Shown one piece after another: positions 7,732-9,200 of a stretch of DNA of 9,200 nt; within the stretch, counting starts at the first letter, position 1; each line of letters opens with the position of its first letter. The notes below the pieces were generated by a model. The model was not told the DNA's origin. It did not search any database and saw nothing but the letters and a program-made list of their open reading frames with translations. The stretch lies in NCBI GenBank assembly GCA_009843725.1, contig VYCX01000298.1, forward strand, positions 6,776-15,975, written 5' to 3'. This DNA is from Boseongicola sp. SB0675_bin_26. GTDB taxonomy: Bacteria > Pseudomonadota > Alphaproteobacteria > Rhodobacterales > Rhodobacteraceae. The position numbers and the translations under genes are program-made.

Positions 7732-8889
7732 TCACACGCCCAGCCGATTCCGCAGTTCCCGCGCGCGCGAGCGACTGACCGGAACTTCGAGTTCAGGTGC
7801 CTTGCCGACATAGCAGAAGAGCTGGTCGCCTACTTTCCCAATTCCGTTGATATGCGCCGGATTCACGAGGTAACGGCGGTGAATCTTCAGGAAGCGGCCG
7901 GCCAGCTGGCTGCTTTCCACCTTGGACAGCGACCATGGGCAGAAGAGAGCATCCTCGTCCGTGCGGATCTTCGTGTAGTGTCCATCGCTTTCGATCGCCA
8001 GGATCTGGTCCGCATTCATGAACCGGACGGTCCCTTCCTTCTCGTAGGGAATGCTGTTCCTTGCAGGCGTGATCATCTGGCCGACCCGACTAAGCGTCAC
8101 GCTGCGTGCGCGATCGGCTTGGCGTGACTCCGGGTGGCGTCCAGGCTCGGATGTCGCATCGTCCGCATCCGCAGCGTGACCTTCCTGCATTGGAACCGCA
8201 AGCAGCAGAAACAGGCCGCAGATGATGAACGCGCTGAGGCTCACGGATATTGCAAGAACCTGCGAATCAAGCGCCTGGATCGGTTCGGCCACGAAATTGG
8301 CCGCCAGGGAAAACGATGTCCCGAGCATCGCTGCGTAATGCATGGCCGAGATCGACAGGCCGAGCACGATGGCTCCGACAGCGGTTCTGGGCAGCGAGCG
8401 GTTCGAATATGCGAACCACATGGCGAGCGTCGATGCAGCGATCGCGATCAGGATGGCCGTTGCTATTCCTGCAGGGCGATAGGTCACGATGCAATTTGAT
8501 GAAATCGCTGCCATGCCCGTGTAGTGCATGGATGCAATTCCGATGCCTGTCAGGCTTCCGGACGCAAGGATTCGCAAACTGGTGCGTTCGCCGGAGTGCA
8601 GGAGGAGCAGGCCGCATCCGGCGATCAGGATGGCTATGAGCGCCGAACTGAGGGTCAGCAGTGGATCATAGGTGACGAGAAACGGCAGGGTTACGGCGAG
8701 CATGCCAATGAAGTGCATCGACCAGATGCCACCTCCGAGCGCGATGGCTGCCTGGGCGATTCGAACCTTGCGCCGCGCGACCGGGAGGTTGCGCAGGCCG
8801 TTGGTCAGCCTGAGGCAGGTGAAGCCGGCCATGATTGCGACGAGCACCGAAGCGGCGACAAGAAAGGGGGAGTAGTGCACTTCCACCAT
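7732..8889 (-). CDS. coxC: CoxC, MHYT membrane sensor with LytTR DNA-binding domain
   Basis: This 385-residue membrane protein has the MHYT-LytTR architecture described for CoxC and CoxH of A. carboxidovorans. The MHYT domain is a family of membrane helices with repeated Met-His-Tyr motifs, proposed to bind copper and sense a diatomic gas such as CO or O2. Here the motifs are HY at residues 5-6, MHFIGM at 58-63, MHYTGM at 121-126 and MHYAAM at 183-188, each in or beside a hydrophobic helix. About seven helices run to residue 245. A polar linker follows, then a LytTR domain at about 282-385 (ILAIESDGHYTKIRT, FLKIHRRYLVNPAHI, VPVSRSRARELRNRL). The start at 8889 puts HY near the N-terminus, as in the family, with GAAGAG close upstream; the frame is open beyond it to the window edge. 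CoxC, not CoxH, is chosen because the gene precedes coxM. Its likely role, inferred from the domains, is a one-protein regulator of cox expression. Confidence 0.9.
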   Translation of the reverse strand: MVEVHYSPFLVAASVLVAIMAGFTCLRLTNGLRNLPVARRKVRIAQAAIALGGGIWSMHFIGMLAVTLPFLVTYDPLLTLSSALIAILIAGCGLLLLHSGERTSLRILASGSLTGIGIASMHYTGMAAISSNCIVTYRPAGIATAILIAIAASTLAMWFAYSNRSLPRTAVGAIVLGLSISAMHYAAMLGTSFSLAANFVAEPIQALDSQVLAISVSLSAFIICGLFLLLAVPMQEGHAADADDATSEPGRHPESRQADRARSVTLSRVGQMITPARNSIPYEKEGTVRFMNADQILAIESDGHYTKIRTDEDALFCPWSLSKVESSQLAGRFLKIHRRYLVNPAHINGIGKVGDQLFCYVGKAPELEVPVSRSRARELRNRLGV

Positions 8890-9200
8890 CAGCTCTTCAC
8901 GTTCCTCCCCGCCTTGGCCAAGCCTGTGACCGCATCTTGAGCTCCGGCCAAAATGCTGGACTGCCGGATTCGGCCCGGTTCCCTGGCAACCGGTCGGGTG
9001 CGCCCTTGCGAGGGCTGCCCGGACAAGTCCCGAACCGGACGCGTGACGGATGCCAAGACTACCAACAAGGTCGCTTGATGGGCAATAGAGGCGCATGCGG
9101 TCGCGTACGAGAACGGCGGCAGCAGGCTTGGCACGGCTGCTCGCCTCATCAAGCCGCACCCGGCATTCGGACAAGGTTTCGCCTCGAGCTTCCGGAATTC
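8890..9200. other. Region upstream of coxC without a recognised gene
   Basis: No coxB and no other known gene is recognised here. Two minus-strand frames stay open through the region to the window edge: the one continuous with coxC, and one that stops right at the coxC start (8889). Either could be the tail of a gene beginning outside the window, but neither shows a known motif. On the minus strand a further CCGTTC core (CCGTTCTCGT, 9116-9107) resembles the pair ahead of coxM. No clear sigma-70 promoter was found by eye. Confidence 0.45.

Overview
The window carries most of a form I (aerobic, Mo/Cu) carbon monoxide dehydrogenase cluster from a GC-rich bacterium. Every confident gene lies on the minus strand, so transcription runs from high to low coordinates. 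The gene order coxC-coxM-coxS-coxL-coxD-coxE-coxF is that of the cox cluster of Afipia (Oligotropha) carboxidovorans. Protein lengths, cofactor-residue positions and gene order all point to an alphaproteobacterium, probably Hyphomicrobiales or a relative. The exact genus cannot be told from the sequence alone.

Layout, in the direction of transcription. Positions 9200-8890 hold no recognised gene. coxC (8889-7732) encodes a membrane MHYT sensor fused to a LytTR DNA-binding domain. A 147-bp gap (7731-7585) contains a short hairpin and two repeated CCGTTC motifs that resemble LytTR/AlgR-type boxes. The structural genes follow: coxM (flavoprotein, 7584-6721), coxS (two [2Fe-2S] clusters, 6691-6200) and coxL (Mo/Cu catalytic subunit, 6203-3783). 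After a 70-bp gap come the maturation genes coxD (MoxR-type AAA+ ATPase, 3712-2834), coxE (VWA/MIDAS protein, 2837-1638) and coxF (XdhC family, 1627-809). Two junctions (coxS/coxL and coxD/coxE) are ATGA overlaps, suggesting translational coupling. Positions 808-24 have no convincing gene. The last bases may hold the first codons of another minus-strand gene.

Together the genes make and mature an enzyme that oxidises CO to CO2. Electrons pass from the Mo/Cu site in CoxL through the CoxS iron-sulfur clusters to FAD in CoxM and on to the respiratory chain. CoxD, CoxE and CoxF are post-translational factors for building the [CuSMoO2] centre. CoxC is the probable local sensor. The form I assignment is firm because CoxL has the AYRCSFR active-site loop and not the AYRGAGR loop of form II. 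coxB, coxG, coxH, coxI and coxK are not seen in the window; coxG, which follows coxF in A. carboxidovorans, is absent from its expected place. I found no mobile element, CRISPR array, tRNA or rRNA, and no clearly undescribed system. The least explained parts are the two non-coding flanks and the coxC-coxM control region.
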